Under the pieces are notes generated by a model. That model did not search any database. It worked only from the letters and a program-made list of their open reading frames with translations, and had not been told where the DNA came from. Shown here in pieces: positions 44,552 through 52,333 of a DNA stretch of 64,000 nucleotides. Numbering within the stretch: position 1 is the first letter of the stretch; each line of letters begins with the position of its first letter. The stretch spans positions 62,001 to 126,000 of the forward strand of contig CAYZDJ010000007.1 of NCBI GenBank assembly GCA_964477265.1, written 5' to 3'. The position numbers and the translations under genes were made by a program. The DNA is from CAIVPM01 sp964477265 (lineage in GTDB: Bacteria; Bacteroidota; Bacteroidia; Chitinophagales; Chitinophagaceae).

Positions 44552-44828
44552 GAATTAGAAATTGGGAATTTGTAACTATAGTAGTATTAAATATTATTTA
44601 TTGAGTATTGTACATTGGTTATTGAATATTGAAAATTAATCTCTAAATGTTTTGTTAAAAATTATATAATACTTTTTTCTTTCAAATAGCAGTATATATT
44701 TGACACATCAATTCAAACGCACTTCTTCTATTCGAATTTATTTCTACACATTTATTTAATTTCTTTGGTTTTAGTCTTTGGCTATAAAATTGTTTCCCAA
44801 ATTTCTAATTCCTGACTCCTAATTCCTA
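44545..44828. repeat. Inverted word repeats bounding the yqgE-porX gap
   Basis: Left arm 44545-44572 (taattaggaattag, aaattggg) and right arm 44796-44828 (cccaaatttctaattcc, tgactcctaattcct) are inverted copies. They enclose about 220 bases of AT-rich DNA with no ORF and no other recognisable site. Confidence 0.6.
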
Positions 44829-44832
44829 AAAT

Positions 44833-46389
44833 ATGAGCATAGCAAAAATTGTGTGGGTTGATGATGAAATTGAAAGTCTTCAATCTCAAAAAATGTTTTT
44901 AGAAAGTAAAGGTTATGAAGTAATAACCTTTACCAATGGCTTTGAAGGTATTGATTTTGTTAAAGAAAACATTGTGGATGTAGTCCTGCTTGATGAAAGT
45001 ATGCCAGGCATTAGCGGTCTTGAAACTTTAGCAAAAATCAAGGAAATCAATCAGCAGATTCCTGTTGTTCTTATTACAAAAAATGAAACTGAAACCTTAA
45101 TGGATGAAGCCATTGGTAGCCAGATAAGTGATTACTTGCTAAAGCCTGTAAACCCAAACCAGGTATGGCTTTCATTAAAAAAAATAATTGACAATAAAAG
45201 GCTGGTTGCTGAAAAAACAACCACTGCATACCAGCAACAATTCAGGGATTTATTTATGGCTTTAAACAACAACCCTGATTACAACGACTGGATGGAGATT
45301 TATAAAAAGCTAGTGTATTGGGAACTTGAAATGGAAAAAAGCAACAGTCCTGAAATGCAGGAGATTTTACAACAACAAAAGGAGGAAGCGAATACAGAGT
45401 TCTTCAAATTCATCAGCAAGAACTACGCAAAATGGATGAAGCAAAATGCAGTTGATGTACCCATAATGAGCCATACATTATTTCAGTTTAAGGTATTGCC
45501 ACATGTAGAAAAAGGCATTCCAACTTTTTTTATTTTAATAGATAATTTACGTTATGATCAATGGAAAAGCATACAGCCTATTTTCTCTGAAAGCTTTAGA
45601 ATTTTAGAGGAGGAAACCTTTTATTCAATTTTACCAACAGCCACACAATACAGTCGTAACGCTATTTTCAGTGGAATGTTGCCAATTGATATTGAGAAAA
45701 ACTTTCCTAACGAATGGAAGAATGATGATGATGAAGGTGGCAAAAATATGTTTGAGGAAACCTTCTTTAGAAACCAGATAAAACGCTTAAAAAAAGATGA
45801 TATAAAGTTGAGCTATACAAAAGTTGTTCATCACAATGATGGTCAGAATCTAGTAAATAATATACATAATTTATTGAGCAATGACTTGAACGTGATTGTT
45901 TACAATTTTGTTGATATGCTAAGCCATGCACGTACCGAAATGGAAGTTTTAAAAGAACTTGCAAGCGATGAAGCAAGTTATAGAAGTGTTACCAGGTCTT
46001 GGTTTGAGCACAGTGCATTGCACCAGGCTCTTAAAAAAATTGCAGATAAAAAAATAAGAATTATTGTAGCAACAGATCATGGCACAATGCGTGTAAATAC
46101 ACCACATAAAGTAATTGGCGACAAACAAACCACTGCAAATCTTCGTTATAAACATGGCAGAAATTTAAACTATGATGCAAAATCTGTTCTAGCATTTAAA
46201 GATCCAAGAGAAGCTGGCCTGCCTGTGCCCAATGTAAATAGCAGTTATATTTTTGCAAAGGAAGATGGTTTTTTATGTTATCCCAATAATTATAACCATT
46301 ATGTAAATTATTATAAAAACACATTTCAGCATGGTGGAATAAGCCTTGAAGAAATGATAATACCAGTAATAAAAATGGTGAACAAATAG
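44833..46389 (+). CDS. porX: T9SS two-component response regulator PorX
   Basis: 518 residues. The receiver domain (residues 1-125) has Asp10/Asp11, phospho-acceptor Asp54 (VVLLDESMPG) and the conserved Lys in SDYLLKPVNPNQVW. The C-terminal PglZ/alkaline-phosphatase-like domain (about 215-518) holds the metal-site motifs FILIDNLRYDQW, TATQYSRNAIFSG, VATDHGTMRV and TFQHGGISLEEM. PorX with its kinase PorY controls T9SS genes in Porphyromonas and gliding bacteria, and the PglZ domain has phosphodiesterase activity. No porY is nearby; orphan placement is usual. Followed within 40 bases by an FAD oxidoreductase and then ridA, so it may head a three-gene transcript. Confidence 0.96.
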   Translation: MSIAKIVWVDDEIESLQSQKMFLESKGYEVITFTNGFEGIDFVKENIVDVVLLDESMPGISGLETLAKIKEINQQIPVVLITKNETETLMDEAIGSQISDYLLKPVNPNQVWLSLKKIIDNKRLVAEKTTTAYQQQFRDLFMALNNNPDYNDWMEIYKKLVYWELEMEKSNSPEMQEILQQQKEEANTEFFKFISKNYAKWMKQNAVDVPIMSHTLFQFKVLPHVEKGIPTFFILIDNLRYDQWKSIQPIFSESFRILEEETFYSILPTATQYSRNAIFSGMLPIDIEKNFPNEWKNDDDEGGKNMFEETFFRNQIKRLKKDDIKLSYTKVVHHNDGQNLVNNIHNLLSNDLNVIVYNFVDMLSHARTEMEVLKELASDEASYRSVTRSWFEHSALHQALKKIADKKIRIIVATDHGTMRVNTPHKVIGDKQTTANLRYKHGRNLNYDAKSVLAFKDPREAGLPVPNVNSSYIFAKEDGFLCYPNNYNHYVNYYKNTFQHGGISLEEMIIPVIKMVNK

Positions 46390-46426
46390 TATTATTGCCA
46401 ATACTATTGATTGCTAAATTTATAAA

Positions 46427-47539
46427 ATGAATTTAAGTTACTGGGAACTTAAAACATGGTTTACCAATGTTGATTATACCATTGTAGGCAGTGGTATTGT
46501 TGGCTTGCATTGTGCAATTAATTTACGAGAAAGGTTTCCTGCTGCAAAGATTTTAATTCTTGAAAAAGGCATATTGCCACAAGGTGGAAGCACCAAGAAT
46601 GCTGGCTTCGCTTGCTTTGGAAGTGTTTCAGAAATTATAGACGATTTAAAGCACCATACACAGCAGGATGTTTTACAACTGATTACAAAAAGATGGAATG
46701 GTTTGCAATTGCTTCGTAAAGGATTGGGCGATGAAGCTATTGATTTTAAAGCTTATGGTGGCTTTGAATTTTTTTTGAATGATGATGAAACTTATGCTGA
46801 AAGTTTACAACAATTTACACTTATCAATGAATTGCTGAAACCTTTATTCAAGGCAGAGGTTTTTACAAAAAAGAAAGACAACCTTCCATTTCATAATATC
46901 AGTGAATATTCTTTTTTCAATCCATTTGAAGCACAGATTGACACTGGCAAAATGATGAATGCATTGCTACAAAAAGCCATTGCTAAAAATATATTAATAC
47001 TTAACCAACAAACTGTAACTGCACATTGCGACAATACTTCTTACACTGAAGTTATATTAAAAGATTTTAGCTTTAAAACAAATAAGTTATTGTATGCAAC
47101 AGACGGCTTTGCAAGTGATTTAACAAATGGAGAAGTTAAGCCAGCAAGGGCACAGGTTTTAATTACTGAGCCTATTAAAAACCTTGCTATCAAAGGAACA
47201 TACCATTTTGATAAAGGTTATTATTACTTTAGGAATATTGATGACAGGATACTTTTTGGTGGTGGAAGAAATTTAGATTTTGAAGGTGAAACAACAACTG
47301 AATTTGCACAAACAAATCTTATTCAAAACAAATTAGAGCAACTGCTGAAAGAAGTTATTTTACCTAGCTATGATTATAAAATTGCACATCGCTGGAGTGG
47401 TATTATGGGATTGGGCAATAGCAAAAAAACAATTGTAAAGCAACTGTCACAAAATGTTTATTGTGGTGTTCGCCTTGCTGGTATGGGCGTTGCTATTGGC
47501 AGTATTATTGGAAAAGAATTGGCAGATTTAATTGATTAA
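46427..47539 (+). CDS. FAD-dependent oxidoreductase, DAO superfamily
   Basis: 370 residues. The N-terminal dinucleotide-binding motif YTIVGSGIVGLHCAINL and the acidic strand end ILILEKG bind FAD; GGSTKNAGFACFGS is the DAO-family substrate-loop motif, and the C-terminal YCGVRLAGMGVAIGSIIG completes the flavin site. Similar to glycine/D-amino-acid oxidase and to the oxidoreductase half of tRNA-modifying MnmC; the methyltransferase half is absent. The neighbour ridA, an imine/enamine deaminase, fits an amine-oxidising enzyme whose imine products need clearing, but that link is inference. Substrate not identifiable. Confidence 0.85.
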   Translation: MNLSYWELKTWFTNVDYTIVGSGIVGLHCAINLRERFPAAKILILEKGILPQGGSTKNAGFACFGSVSEIIDDLKHHTQQDVLQLITKRWNGLQLLRKGLGDEAIDFKAYGGFEFFLNDDETYAESLQQFTLINELLKPLFKAEVFTKKKDNLPFHNISEYSFFNPFEAQIDTGKMMNALLQKAIAKNILILNQQTVTAHCDNTSYTEVILKDFSFKTNKLLYATDGFASDLTNGEVKPARAQVLITEPIKNLAIKGTYHFDKGYYYFRNIDDRILFGGGRNLDFEGETTTEFAQTNLIQNKLEQLLKEVILPSYDYKIAHRWSGIMGLGNSKKTIVKQLSQNVYCGVRLAGMGVAIGSIIGKELADLID

Positions 47540-47578
47540 ACTTTTCTCAAGATTACATTTGCTGCATAAAAATTATAT

Positions 47579-47968
47579 ATGCCAAAAACTATCATCAATA
47601 CAGCAAATGCACCTGCACCAATCGGTCCCTATAGCCAGGCTGTAAAAGCAAATGGAATGCTTTTTATAAGTGGTCAAGTTGCCATCATTCCAGCAACAAC
47701 AGGCGAAGTTGAAGTAAGCAATATACAAGCAGAAACACACCAGGTAATGAATAACTTAAAAGCCATATTAACCGAAGCAGGTTTAGGCTTTGAGCATGCT
47801 GTTAAAACAACAATTCTATTGAGTAGCATGGATTTATTTTCAAGGGTAAATGAAATATATGCTTCTTATTTTACAGATAATCATCCTGCACGAGAAACCT
47901 TTGCTGTAAAAGGTTTGCCCAAAAATGTAAATGTAGAAATAAGCATGATTGCTGTAGAAAGTTTATAA
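47579..47968 (+). CDS. ridA: RidA family imine/enamine deaminase
   Basis: 129-residue trimeric enzyme hydrolysing reactive 2-aminoacrylate and related imines to 2-oxo acids. Features of the RidA subgroup proper: NAPAPIGPYSQAVKANGMLFISGQ (words APIGPYSQA, LFISGQ), the catalytic Arg in HPARETFAVKGLPKNVNVEI, and the final EISMIAVE with its Glu. Start MPKTIINTANAPAP is standard. It is 39 bases after the FAD oxidoreductase gene on the same strand. The intact Arg argues for general RidA activity rather than the 2-aminomuconate deaminase subgroup. Confidence 0.93.
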   Translation: MPKTIINTANAPAPIGPYSQAVKANGMLFISGQVAIIPATTGEVEVSNIQAETHQVMNNLKAILTEAGLGFEHAVKTTILLSSMDLFSRVNEIYASYFTDNHPARETFAVKGLPKNVNVEISMIAVESL

Positions 47969-48057
47969 AATTTTCTCGATTATACAAGGCTGTTACTTGT
48001 ACAATAATTGCAATATTAACTTTGCTGATATATAAAAAGGCAAAAAGTGAGATGCAT

Positions 48058-48097
48058 AAAAAAGCCTCGAATATTATAAAATCTTCGAGGCTTTTTT
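48058..48097. terminator. Bidirectional terminator between ridA and the convergent gene
   Basis: Perfect 14-bp stem aaaaaagcctcgaa/ttcgaggctttttt, 12-base loop; tcgaa-core group. Confidence 0.88.
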
Positions 48098-48119
48098 ATA
48101 TAAATTCTATCTGATAAAA

Positions 48120-48524
48120 TTATTCTTTAACTGGTGCAACAGCTTCTGTTTTCGCTGCATTTTCCTTTTGCAATTTTCTTGCTGCCTGAAATGCTTTGAA
48201 TTTAGCTTCACCCATTGCTTCTTTTAGTTTAGTGTTTTTTTCTTTATTAATTTCTTCGAATTTAGCTTTCTTATCATCTTCACTAAGAGTTGTGTTTTGT
48301 TTTACAACTTTTGATTTTTCACCTGCAGCATCCATTATTTCCTTTGCTTTTTTTTGTTCTTCATCAGTCAAACCTGCACTCTTAAAGGCTTCTACAAGAT
48401 CAGCTTCCTTTTTAGCTTTTGCAGCTTCCTTTTGTTCTTTACTCATTTTTGGTTGAGCGTCTTGGGCATTAGTAGCTACTGTAATTGCTACAATAGAAAA
48501 GACAGTTAAAATAATTTTTTTCAT
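48120..48524 (-). CDS. Small secreted Lys/Glu/Ala-rich helical protein
   Basis: 134 residues with a signal peptide (MKKIILTVFSIVAITVATNAQ) and a fully helical, highly charged remainder (MSKEQKEAAKAKKEADLVEAF, LTDEEQKKAKEIMDAAGEKSK split at natural breaks), with a loose pattern LSEDDKKAKFEEINKEKNTKLKEAM (key words KKAKFEEINKEK) reminiscent of Spy/CpxP-like periplasmic chaperones, but no LTxxQ motif pair. Such DUF-type proteins are common in Chitinophagaceae. Flanked by a shared terminator downstream; likely monocistronic. Function unknown. Confidence 0.75.
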   Translation of the reverse strand: MKKIILTVFSIVAITVATNAQDAQPKMSKEQKEAAKAKKEADLVEAFKSAGLTDEEQKKAKEIMDAAGEKSKVVKQNTTLSEDDKKAKFEEINKEKNTKLKEAMGEAKFKAFQAARKLQKENAAKTEAVAPVKE

Positions 48525-48594
48525 TTTTGTTTAATTTTAATTGTTAACGTAGGCAAATTAAATGCCATTATTTTAATGATGAAAATAAATTTTA

Positions 48595-49233
48595 CTATAG
48601 ATTGGTAATACCAATTTTATCCTTAACAAATTCATTTTGTTCTATGCACTTAACCATGCAGTATGCAACATTACCAGCACTTACTTTGTTAATATTGTTT
48701 AAAGGGATATGGTTAACAGATGTTGCATAATTACCATCAGCATCCTTATTTACTATTGTTGGTGGGCAAATGAAAGTCCAGTCCAAATTAGAATTTTGTA
48801 AAATATGCAATGCTTCTAAATGTTCCAAAGCCACAGGTTTAAATTCTTCAGGATAATCTTCTGTATCCATTATCAATGTATCATCATCAGCATTTAAAAC
48901 CCCTACTCCACCAATTGCAATAATTCGCCTTAAATTGCTTTTTTGCATTTGTGCAACAATGTTTTTAATACCTAAGCTCCTCGTTTTGTCTAAGCCATCA
49001 ATGCCACCACCCAAGCACGAAATAACTGCATTGCTGCCTGCTATAGCATTTTTCACATCATTTGCATCAAATACATATCCTTTAATGGCAACAAAATTAT
49101 CGCTGTGTAAATCCTTATCAATAAGTGGTTCTATATTTCTGCCAAATGCTTTAACAGTGTGGCTTTTACCCAATGCTACCTTTATTACCTGAAGCCCAAC
49201 CTGACCTGTTGCACCAAAAACAGTTATTGTCAT
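48595..49233 (-). CDS. NAD(P)-binding atypical SDR protein (NmrA/HSCARG-like)
   Basis: 212 residues with the glycine-rich TVFGATGQVGLQVIKVAL motif at the N-terminus, binding NAD(P)H; then AVISCLGGGIDGLDKTRSLGIKNIV and IIAIGGVGVL (Rossmann strands), and LDWTFICPPTIVNKDADGNY, the pattern of NAD(P)H-binding flavin-reductase-like or NmrA-type proteins. The classical YxxxK catalytic pair is not evident, as in atypical SDRs, which often act as redox sensors. Precise function unknown. Confidence 0.82.
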   Translation of the reverse strand: MTITVFGATGQVGLQVIKVALGKSHTVKAFGRNIEPLIDKDLHSDNFVAIKGYVFDANDVKNAIAGSNAVISCLGGGIDGLDKTRSLGIKNIVAQMQKSNLRRIIAIGGVGVLNADDDTLIMDTEDYPEEFKPVALEHLEALHILQNSNLDWTFICPPTIVNKDADGNYATSVNHIPLNNINKVSAGNVAYCMVKCIEQNEFVKDKIGITNL

Positions 49234-49291
49234 TTTACTTGATTAATTATTTCTATATAAAAGTACAAGCAACGCTTTAGCATAATAACTA

Positions 49292-49747
49292 TTAAGGCAT
49301 TATTATCATTGATTTTGAACCAACAATTTCAACAAGCTCCAAATCAAAAGTTAAATCCTTACCAGCCAAAGGATGATTAGCATCAAGCTTTACAAACTCA
49401 TCGCTGATAGCAACAATTGCTACAGAAAATTGTTGTCCATCCTGGCTGCTCATTTGCAATTGCATTCCAATTTCAGGCGTCATATCAGCAGGAAACTGGC
49501 TGCGTGGAAAATCCATTATCATTTCTGGAATTGAAGCACCATAAGCCTCCATAAATGGAATGTGAACTGTTTTTTTATCACCAATTTTCATATCCATTAC
49601 ACCACTATCAAAACCTGGAATTACCATTCCACTGCCAACTTCAAATTGAAGTGGCTCACGTTGTAAAGACGAATCAAACACAGACCCATCATTCAATGTG
49701 CCATGATAATGAATTTTAATAGTATCACCAGATTTTACTTGTTGCAT
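49292..49747 (-). CDS. FKBP-type peptidyl-prolyl isomerase, SlyD-like
   Basis: 151-residue cytosolic cis-trans prolyl isomerase/chaperone. Opens QVKSGDTIKIHYHGTLNDGSVFDSS, has PLQFEVGSGMVIPGFDSGVMDMKIGDKKTVHIP (words VIPGFDSGVMDMKIG) and, after the inserted-in-flap chaperone domain, DANHPLAGKDLTFDLELVEI. This is the SlyD domain order. The His/Cys-rich metal-binding tail of E. coli SlyD is missing; the protein ends GSKSMIIMP. Follows ACMSD on the minus strand by 55 bases. Confidence 0.92.
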   Translation of the reverse strand: MQQVKSGDTIKIHYHGTLNDGSVFDSSLQREPLQFEVGSGMVIPGFDSGVMDMKIGDKKTVHIPFMEAYGASIPEMIMDFPRSQFPADMTPEIGMQLQMSSQDGQQFSVAIVAISDEFVKLDANHPLAGKDLTFDLELVEIVGSKSMIIMP

Positions 49748-49802
49748 TTTTTATAATTTATTTTAACAGCAAAGAAAAGACTTTATACCAACTAAGATAT
49801 TT

Positions 49803-50789
49803 TTATTTACCCAACCAACTCATCGCATTCTTCCACAACAACTTTTCCTGCAAAGCCTTATCAGCAATGGCTTCTTCAATTAATTTTCCAGGATGATGCT
49901 CGCCTAAAGGAAAAGGATAATCACTGCCTAAACATATTTTCTCTTCTCCCATTAATTTAACAATATAATGCAAAGCATCTTCATCGTGTACCAAACTATC
50001 AATCCAGAATTTGCCAATATAATCTCGTGGATTTACAGGGTTATCAATTGCCACTAAATCTGGGCGAACATTAAAGCCATGTTCTATACGACCTATAGTA
50101 AAAGGAAAGCTACCACCACCATGTGCAAAAGCCACACGCAACTTAGGAAATTTAGCAAACACGCCACCAAAAATAAAACTACAAATAGCCCTGCTTGTTT
50201 CTGCTGGCATGCCTACAAGCCAAGGCAGCCAATACTTTTGCATTTGTGTTTCTCCCATCATCTCCCATGGATGCACAAACAGTGCACAACCCAATTTTTC
50301 TGCTGCTGCATAAAAAGGAAAGAAATATTCATCGCTTAAATTTTTGCCATTGATATTGCTACCAATTTCAAGTCCTGGCATTTTTAATTCATTAACGCAA
50401 CGTTCCATTTCCTGTATTGCCAAATCAATATCCTGCAAAGGCACTGTGCCTAAACCAATAAAATGATTGGGATGCTTGCACACGCTATCTGCAATATGGT
50501 CATTAAAAAAACGAGAAGTTTCCAATCCATCTTTTGGCTTTGCCCAATAATTAAATAAAACTGGAATGGTTGAAAGCACTTGTGTAGTAACACTTGTGGC
50601 TTCCATATCGCTTTTTCGCAAATCAACTTCAAAGCAATTTTCTTCAACAACTCTGAACAGCTTATCCCCTTTCATCATGCAAGCCTGACAGTTTCTGTGT
50701 TCAAGATGTATAAAGTCGCCATAGCCAAATTTCTGAATCCAATTTGGCATTTTATCTGGCATAATGTGCGTGTGTATATCTATTTTCAT
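49803..50789 (-). CDS. 2-amino-3-carboxymuconate-6-semialdehyde decarboxylase
   Basis: Zinc amidohydrolase-fold decarboxylase of the kynurenine pathway, diverting 2-amino-3-carboxymuconate semialdehyde from quinolinate/NAD formation to 2-aminomuconate semialdehyde. The similarity to eukaryotic ACMSD is striking: MKIDIHTHIMPDKMP, FRVVEENCFEVDLRKSDM, STIPVLFNYWAKP, LFVHPWEMMGETQMQKYWLP, WLVGMPAETSRAICS, VAFAHGGGSFPFTIGRIEHG and LGSDYPFPLGE. Zinc ligands are visible in HTH, HPW and the Asp of GSDYPF; the catalytic His in AHGGG. The ATG at 50789 is preferred to a TTG two codons earlier. 328 residues. No other kynurenine genes are adjacent. Confidence 0.93.
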   Translation of the reverse strand: MKIDIHTHIMPDKMPNWIQKFGYGDFIHLEHRNCQACMMKGDKLFRVVEENCFEVDLRKSDMEATSVTTQVLSTIPVLFNYWAKPKDGLETSRFFNDHIADSVCKHPNHFIGLGTVPLQDIDLAIQEMERCVNELKMPGLEIGSNINGKNLSDEYFFPFYAAAEKLGCALFVHPWEMMGETQMQKYWLPWLVGMPAETSRAICSFIFGGVFAKFPKLRVAFAHGGGSFPFTIGRIEHGFNVRPDLVAIDNPVNPRDYIGKFWIDSLVHDEDALHYIVKLMGEEKICLGSDYPFPLGEHHPGKLIEEAIADKALQEKLLWKNAMSWLGK

Positions 50790-50804
50790 ATTCAAGTTTT
50801 GATT

Positions 50805-50876
50805 TTACGCAAAGAAACAAAGATTACAATGAAACAAAGCTTTGCATACTTAGTTTTCTTAGTGTCTTTGTGTGAA
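50805..50876. repeat. cgcaaag inverted repeat, full copy
   Basis: Left end ttacgcaaagaaacaaag, right end ttcttagtgtctttgtgtgaa. Fills most of the gap between EI24 and ACMSD, and forms the ACMSD leader; aligns with 6834-6907. Confidence 0.75.
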
Positions 50877-50891
50877 ATAAATATTAGTAAA

Positions 50892-51659
50892 TTATTCTTT
50901 TTCCTCTAAATTTTGATTAGATAAGCTAAGCGTAGCAGCTATTACAGCATAGGCAGGTGCTATTAACCAACCTAAAATTGGTACAATGTGAAGGCAATAA
51001 AAAACCAATCCATTACCAATAGCCAAGCCTTTATGATGACCTATAAAATAAATGCTTTGAGATGCAGATTTTTTATGTCGCTCCATACTATAATCAAGCA
51101 TACTAAAGCCATAATAATAACACTCAATTATAACTGCAACTAATGGAATAAACCAGCCAATGACAGGAAAAAAGCTAAAGATAAAAATGGTAAACATATA
51201 TACAGTTTGCCACAGCATATTCCTTACTGCAATCCTTATTCCACGAACAATATCTTTTAGCAATTGCATAAAGCTGAAAGGAAATTCCCTGCCTTCGATA
51301 ATGGCTTCAGTTTTTTCGCTTAAATAGCTAAATACAGGCGACCCAACTATTAGGTATAAAAATTTAAAAATAGAGATAAATAAAAACATTTGTATAAGCC
51401 AAACAATCATTAAACTAAATGTAAACACAAAGCCCAAAAACCCACTCTGATTGCGTTGCAGCCATTCACCCAGCCCTAATTTTAAAGTAATTAGTTTTAA
51501 TAAACCTGTTGCCTGTTGAGAGAAATAAACATAAGCAACTAACATCAATAAAGTATATACCAATCCTGGCAAAAAAATCCATAGCCACAGTTTATGTTTT
51601 TTAATAAACTGGTGTGCTTTAAAATAAGATTGTATTGATATGATAATTTCTTTAAACAA
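50892..51659 (-). CDS. EI24 domain-containing membrane protein
   Basis: 255 residues with four or five hydrophobic segments (WLWIFLPGLVYTLLMLVAYVYF, FVFTFSLMIVWLIQMFLFISIF, MFTIFIFSFFPVIGWFIPLVAVIIE, IVPILGWLIAPAYAVIAATL given as landmarks: FLPGLVYTLLM, FPVIGWFIPL, VPILGWLIAPAYA). The EI24/CysZ family word FPVIGWFIPL and the Tyr-rich YYYGFSMLDYSMER loop are typical. CysZ imports sulfate in Proteobacteria; Bacteroidota members are uncharacterised. Upstream of ACMSD on the same strand. Confidence 0.85.
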   Translation of the reverse strand: MFKEIIISIQSYFKAHQFIKKHKLWLWIFLPGLVYTLLMLVAYVYFSQQATGLLKLITLKLGLGEWLQRNQSGFLGFVFTFSLMIVWLIQMFLFISIFKFLYLIVGSPVFSYLSEKTEAIIEGREFPFSFMQLLKDIVRGIRIAVRNMLWQTVYMFTIFIFSFFPVIGWFIPLVAVIIECYYYGFSMLDYSMERHKKSASQSIYFIGHHKGLAIGNGLVFYCLHIVPILGWLIAPAYAVIAATLSLSNQNLEEKE

Positions 51660-51736
51660 GTGTTTGGTATTAGGTATTAGTCTTTAGGCATTAGTCTTTG
51701 GTGAAATCCTTACTTAGTTATAAGGTCTATTTACTA

Positions 51737-52291
51737 TCAACTATGCCTATTTAAATAATTTTTTTTTAGCAATGCAAATAAAACAGAATCATCCAGTGCA
51801 CCATTAACAAAATAATGTTCTTTGCAATAGCCTTCTTTTTCAAAGCCAAATTTAGACATTATTTTTAAAGATGGAATATTGGCTGGTCCAACAAAAGCCT
51901 CAACTCTGTTTAGTTTCATGTTACTAAAACCGTAATCAAGTACAAATGCAACAGCCTCACTCATTAACCCTTTTTGCTTGTTTGCATCATCCATAATGTA
52001 ATAACCAATCTCTGCCCTACTATGATCTTTATACCACATATGAAAGCCACAAGAACCAATAATTTCATGCGTTACTTTATCTATTAATTGAAACCCAACT
52101 ATATTTCTGTGCAGAGAATATACACCTCTTCCAAAACGCTCTCTTTCGTTTATAATAGCTTCGGGTGTTTTCAAATTCAGAAAAGCTGCCAGTTCTTCAT
52201 CTGTATAATTTGCAAAAATTTCTGCAAAGATTTCAGATGTAAGCTTTCTTAGCTGCAATCTTTCAGTAAAAAATGTTTCAATGTTTAACAT
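51737..52291 (-). CDS. GNAT family N-acetyltransferase, RimJ-like
   Basis: 184-residue acyl-CoA-dependent acetyltransferase of the GNAT family (acetyltransf_3). It opens LNIETFFTERLQLRKLT, has GSCGFHMWYKDHSRAEIGYYI as the central strand pair, MSEAVAFVLDYGFSNMKLNRVEAFVGPANIPSLKIMSKFGFEKEGY (key words EAVAFVLDYGF, NRVEAFV, KFGFEKEG) as CoA-binding and C-terminal motifs, close to RimJ/RimL ribosomal-protein acetyltransferases. Substrate unknown. The gene runs with OstA and MCE genes on the minus strand, a 42-base gap after OstA. Confidence 0.9.
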   Translation of the reverse strand: MLNIETFFTERLQLRKLTSEIFAEIFANYTDEELAAFLNLKTPEAIINERERFGRGVYSLHRNIVGFQLIDKVTHEIIGSCGFHMWYKDHSRAEIGYYIMDDANKQKGLMSEAVAFVLDYGFSNMKLNRVEAFVGPANIPSLKIMSKFGFEKEGYCKEHYFVNGALDDSVLFALLKKNYLNRHS

Positions 52292-52333
52292 AGTTATTGC
52301 TTATTAATAACTCCCAATTTTTAATTAATACTA

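Noticed and set aside
47579..50789. Kynurenine operon made of RidA (as aminomuconate deaminase) and ACMSD
   Set aside because: The genes are on opposite strands, more than 2 kb apart, and RidA has the normal RidA arginine motif.
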